This document shows positions 21,637 to 23,040 of a stretch of DNA of 23,040 nt, piece by piece. Under the pieces are notes generated by a model, which made no database searches, had not been told where the DNA came from, and saw nothing but the letters and a program-made list of their open reading frames with translations. The position numbers and the translations under genes are program-made. The stretch is from a virus. The stretch covers positions 1 through 23,040 of the IMG/VR virus record IMGVR_UViG_3300047287_000460, one strand, 5' to 3'. Position 1 is the first letter of the stretch. Each line of letters begins with the position of its first letter.

Positions 21637-22173
21637 ATGAGTGATACACTACTTTTAAACAGCGACGGACAGCCTTTGAGTATGCTGCCTCCCAGTGTGA
21701 TTGATTGGCAAATGGCTATCAAACTTGTGTTTTTGAACAAAGTTCATGTAGTCAAAGAGCACAACGATTGGGAAGTTCATAGTCAACATTTGGCTATGAA
21801 AGTTCCTAGCATTGTAATGACTCGAAGATATGTGCGCCCAAAGCACAGAGTCCTATTCAACCGAAAAATGATTTATCTTCGGGACAATTACACTTGCCAA
21901 TACTGCGGCGATCAATTTACAGCCAAAGAATTAACTTTGGATCATGTTAAGCCAAAAAGTCTCGGCGGCGGTAGCACATGGAGTAATTTGGTAACTTGTT
22001 GTGGTACTTGTAATTGGCTAAAAGGTGCTAAAGCAATGGAACCACTGACATTGCCCAAAGAACCCAGCTATTGGCAAATGGTTAGAACTGCTAAAAAGTA
22101 TCCATATATGATGCGCGATCCTGCTTGGGCAGAATACTTGGGCTATGAAGAACAAGAAGTAAGAGCCGCATAG
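21637..22173 (+). CDS. HNH endonuclease
   Basis: A 178-residue protein. The HNH core lies at about 80-130: a zinc knuckle CQYC (87-90), LDHV with Asp102-His103, an asparagine at 117 (SNLVT) and the second knuckle CCGTCN (121-126). HNH nucleases cut DNA with a single metal. The first 75 residues form an N-terminal domain ending in RPKHRVLFNRK, a pattern seen in many bacterial and phage HNH proteins. It could be a free-standing homing endonuclease, or a nuclease working in packaging or host DNA degradation; context does not decide. It has both a sigma-70 and a late promoter and is closed by a strong terminator, so it is an independent unit placed ahead of gp25. Confidence 0.88.
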   Translation: MSDTLLLNSDGQPLSMLPPSVIDWQMAIKLVFLNKVHVVKEHNDWEVHSQHLAMKVPSIVMTRRYVRPKHRVLFNRKMIYLRDNYTCQYCGDQFTAKELTLDHVKPKSLGGGSTWSNLVTCCGTCNWLKGAKAMEPLTLPKEPSYWQMVRTAKKYPYMMRDPAWAEYLGYEEQEVRAA

Positions 22174-22190
22174 GTCAACAACATCTTTTA

Positions 22191-22217
22191 AAAGGACGCA
22201 GCCAGCGTCCTTTTTTT
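22191..22217 (+). terminator. Strong intrinsic terminator after the HNH gene
   Basis: AAAGGACGC (22191-22199) pairs with GCGTCCTTT (22205-22213) around a 5-nt loop, followed by a run of T residues to 22217. It lies 18 nt after the HNH stop and separates that gene from gp25. Confidence 0.92.
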
Positions 22218-22246
22218 ATGACCATTAACAGCTAACATTATTTTAT

Positions 22247-22254
22247 AATAAATA
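22247..22254 (+). promoter_or_regulatory. Late promoter AATAAATA fused to the gp25 start
   Basis: AATAAATA matches the late octamer at 7 of 8 bases. The gp25 ATG (22260) follows after 5 nt (CTAAC), at the expected start site. No ribosome binding site is present. Confidence 0.7.
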
Positions 22255-22259
22255 CTAAC

Positions 22260-22646
22260 ATGAGAACTTTTAAAGGCTTTAGCACAATCAATCGCCAATA
22301 CGGTAACTTCAAGCTTTATGACAAAGAGCTTGCGCTCCGTGACTTATTAAACGAATTATACACTAGAAAAGGTGAGCGTTTAATGAGTCCTTCGTATGGT
22401 TCTATTGTTTGGGATTTGTTATTTGACCCACTTATAGACGCCGTAATCGAAGCAATTACCGATGATTGTCGCAGGATTGTCGATAAAGACCCAAGGCTAG
22501 AATTAATTCAGGTTTTAGTAACAGAATCTGTTGACCAGCAAAGCGTTCAAGTAACGCTGGTGCTAAGATACCTCCCAACATCTACAGTAGAAGAACTTGT
22601 TGCGACATTCAACAGAAATACAGATATTGAACGCACAGAAGGATAA
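22260..22646 (+). CDS. 25: gp25-like baseplate wedge protein
   Basis: A 128-residue protein of the GPW/gp25 family. The segment LYDKELALRDLLNELYTRKG (19-38) and then GERLMSPSYGSIVWDLLFDP (38-57) are the usual signature, with a later DPRLELIQVLV strand. gp25 is the most conserved wedge protein; it joins the sheath to the inner baseplate ring together with gp6 and gp53. It heads a late transcript: a late promoter lies 5 nt before the ATG. gp6 follows after 3 nt. Confidence 0.93.
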   Translation: MRTFKGFSTINRQYGNFKLYDKELALRDLLNELYTRKGERLMSPSYGSIVWDLLFDPLIDAVIEAITDDCRRIVDKDPRLELIQVLVTESVDQQSVQVTLVLRYLPTSTVEELVATFNRNTDIERTEG

Positions 22647-22649
22647 AAA

Positions 22650-23040
22650 ATGTCAAAGGATATTAGACAAGGAAATCTATACGGAGCAGAAGATTGGAGT
22701 TTAGTCTACACCAGTTTTAAAAACGCCAATTTTACAAGCTATGACTTTGATACTTTACGACAAAGTATGGTCGACTACATGCAGGTCAACTATGCCGAAG
22801 AGTTCAATGATTACATTCAAAGCAGCGAGTTTGTTGCGTTATTAGACTTGGTTGCTTATGTTGGGCAAAACTTGTCCTTTCGCATGGACTTAAATGCTCG
22901 TGAAAACATTCTTGATACAGCAGAAAAGCGTGAAAGCGTGTTACGCATTGCTCGTATGCTTTCTTACAAACCCAAGCGTGTTCGCCCAGCACAGGGTTTG
23001 TTAAAAGTTGTCAGTGTCGTCACCACAGAAAATTTACTGG
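22650..23040 (+). CDS. 6: gp6-like baseplate wedge protein (N-terminal 130 residues, runs off the window)
   Basis: The frame begins at ATG 22650 behind an AAGGA ribosome binding site and is open to the window end. The protein contains LRQSMVDYMQVNYAEEFNDY (about 41-60) and LLDLVAYVGQNLSFRMDLNA (70-89), which match the N-terminal region of gp6-type (baseplate_J-like) proteins of T4-like marine phages. gp6 forms the inner ring that holds the six wedges together. Gene order gp25 then gp6 is the same as gpW-gpJ in P2. Confidence 0.92.
   Translation, partial: MSKDIRQGNLYGAEDWSLVYTSFKNANFTSYDFDTLRQSMVDYMQVNYAEEFNDYIQSSEFVALLDLVAYVGQNLSFRMDLNARENILDTAEKRESVLRIARMLSYKPKRVRPAQGLLKVVSVVTTENLL

Noticed and set aside
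21540-21740. Longer N-terminus for the DUF465-like gene
   Set aside because: It would run through the HNH promoters and coding sequence; the ATG at 21539 has an ideal GGAGG site and starts where the family pattern begins.

Overview
This window looks like part of the genome of a lytic T4-like myovirus, and its relatives are most likely marine (cyanophage- or pelagiphage-type). The evidence is recognisable homologues of T4 gp6, gp25, gp26, gp46, gp47, gp53, gp55, a gp5-type spike and a T4-type DNA ligase, together with T4-style late promoters (core ATAAATA). Several small proteins also match families I know from marine myoviruses. The host cannot be named from this sequence. Nothing here suggests integration: there are no tRNA genes, integrase, IS elements or CRISPR arrays.

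Layout. (1) 1-2038, minus: N-terminal 679 residues of a tape-measure-like protein. (2) 2101-3182, plus: a gp26-like baseplate/chaperone gene and a short overlapping gene behind a late promoter; an in-phase T-TTT-TTC site at the overlap suggests -1 frameshifting. (3) 3183-3684: gene-free, beginning with AT-rich hairpins and then a GC-richer block of about 355 nt that folds into a closed structure; a candidate unannotated RNA. (4) 3685-8240, minus: GIY-YIG protein, small basic protein, acyl carrier protein, gp46/gp47 recombination nuclease and the late sigma factor gp55. (5) 8322-15226, plus: five overlapping virion genes (probable tube initiator, gp53-like, M23 peptidase, very large hub, gp5-like spike). 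(6) 15223-20103, minus: about fourteen small tightly coupled genes (MazG-like, DUF6356-like, three paralogues and others) and a DNA ligase. (7) 20203-22173: a 2OG-Fe(II) oxygenase (plus), two small minus genes including a DUF465-like one, and an HNH nuclease (plus). (8) 22260-end, plus: gp25 and the start of gp6.

How it works together. Near-consensus host sigma-70 promoters sit before the ligase, gp55, gp46 and HNH genes, while ATAAATA late promoters (the type served by gp55) sit before virion genes and HNH. The gp46/47 complex and ligase would serve recombination and replication, which in T4 is coupled to late transcription. Gene order in the virion module (initiator, gp53/LysM-like, hub, spike, later gp25, gp6) follows the tail logic of P2 and Mu.

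Most notable: three late promoters lie 5-6 nt from the ATG and should give leaderless mRNAs, and the gp55 promoter does the same; a candidate structured RNA; a possible frameshifted gp26 fusion; three candidate peptidoglycan-active modules in one virion operon, one without a visible catalytic motif; and a phage acyl carrier protein in the replication operon. All calls come from reading the sequence; no database search was run.
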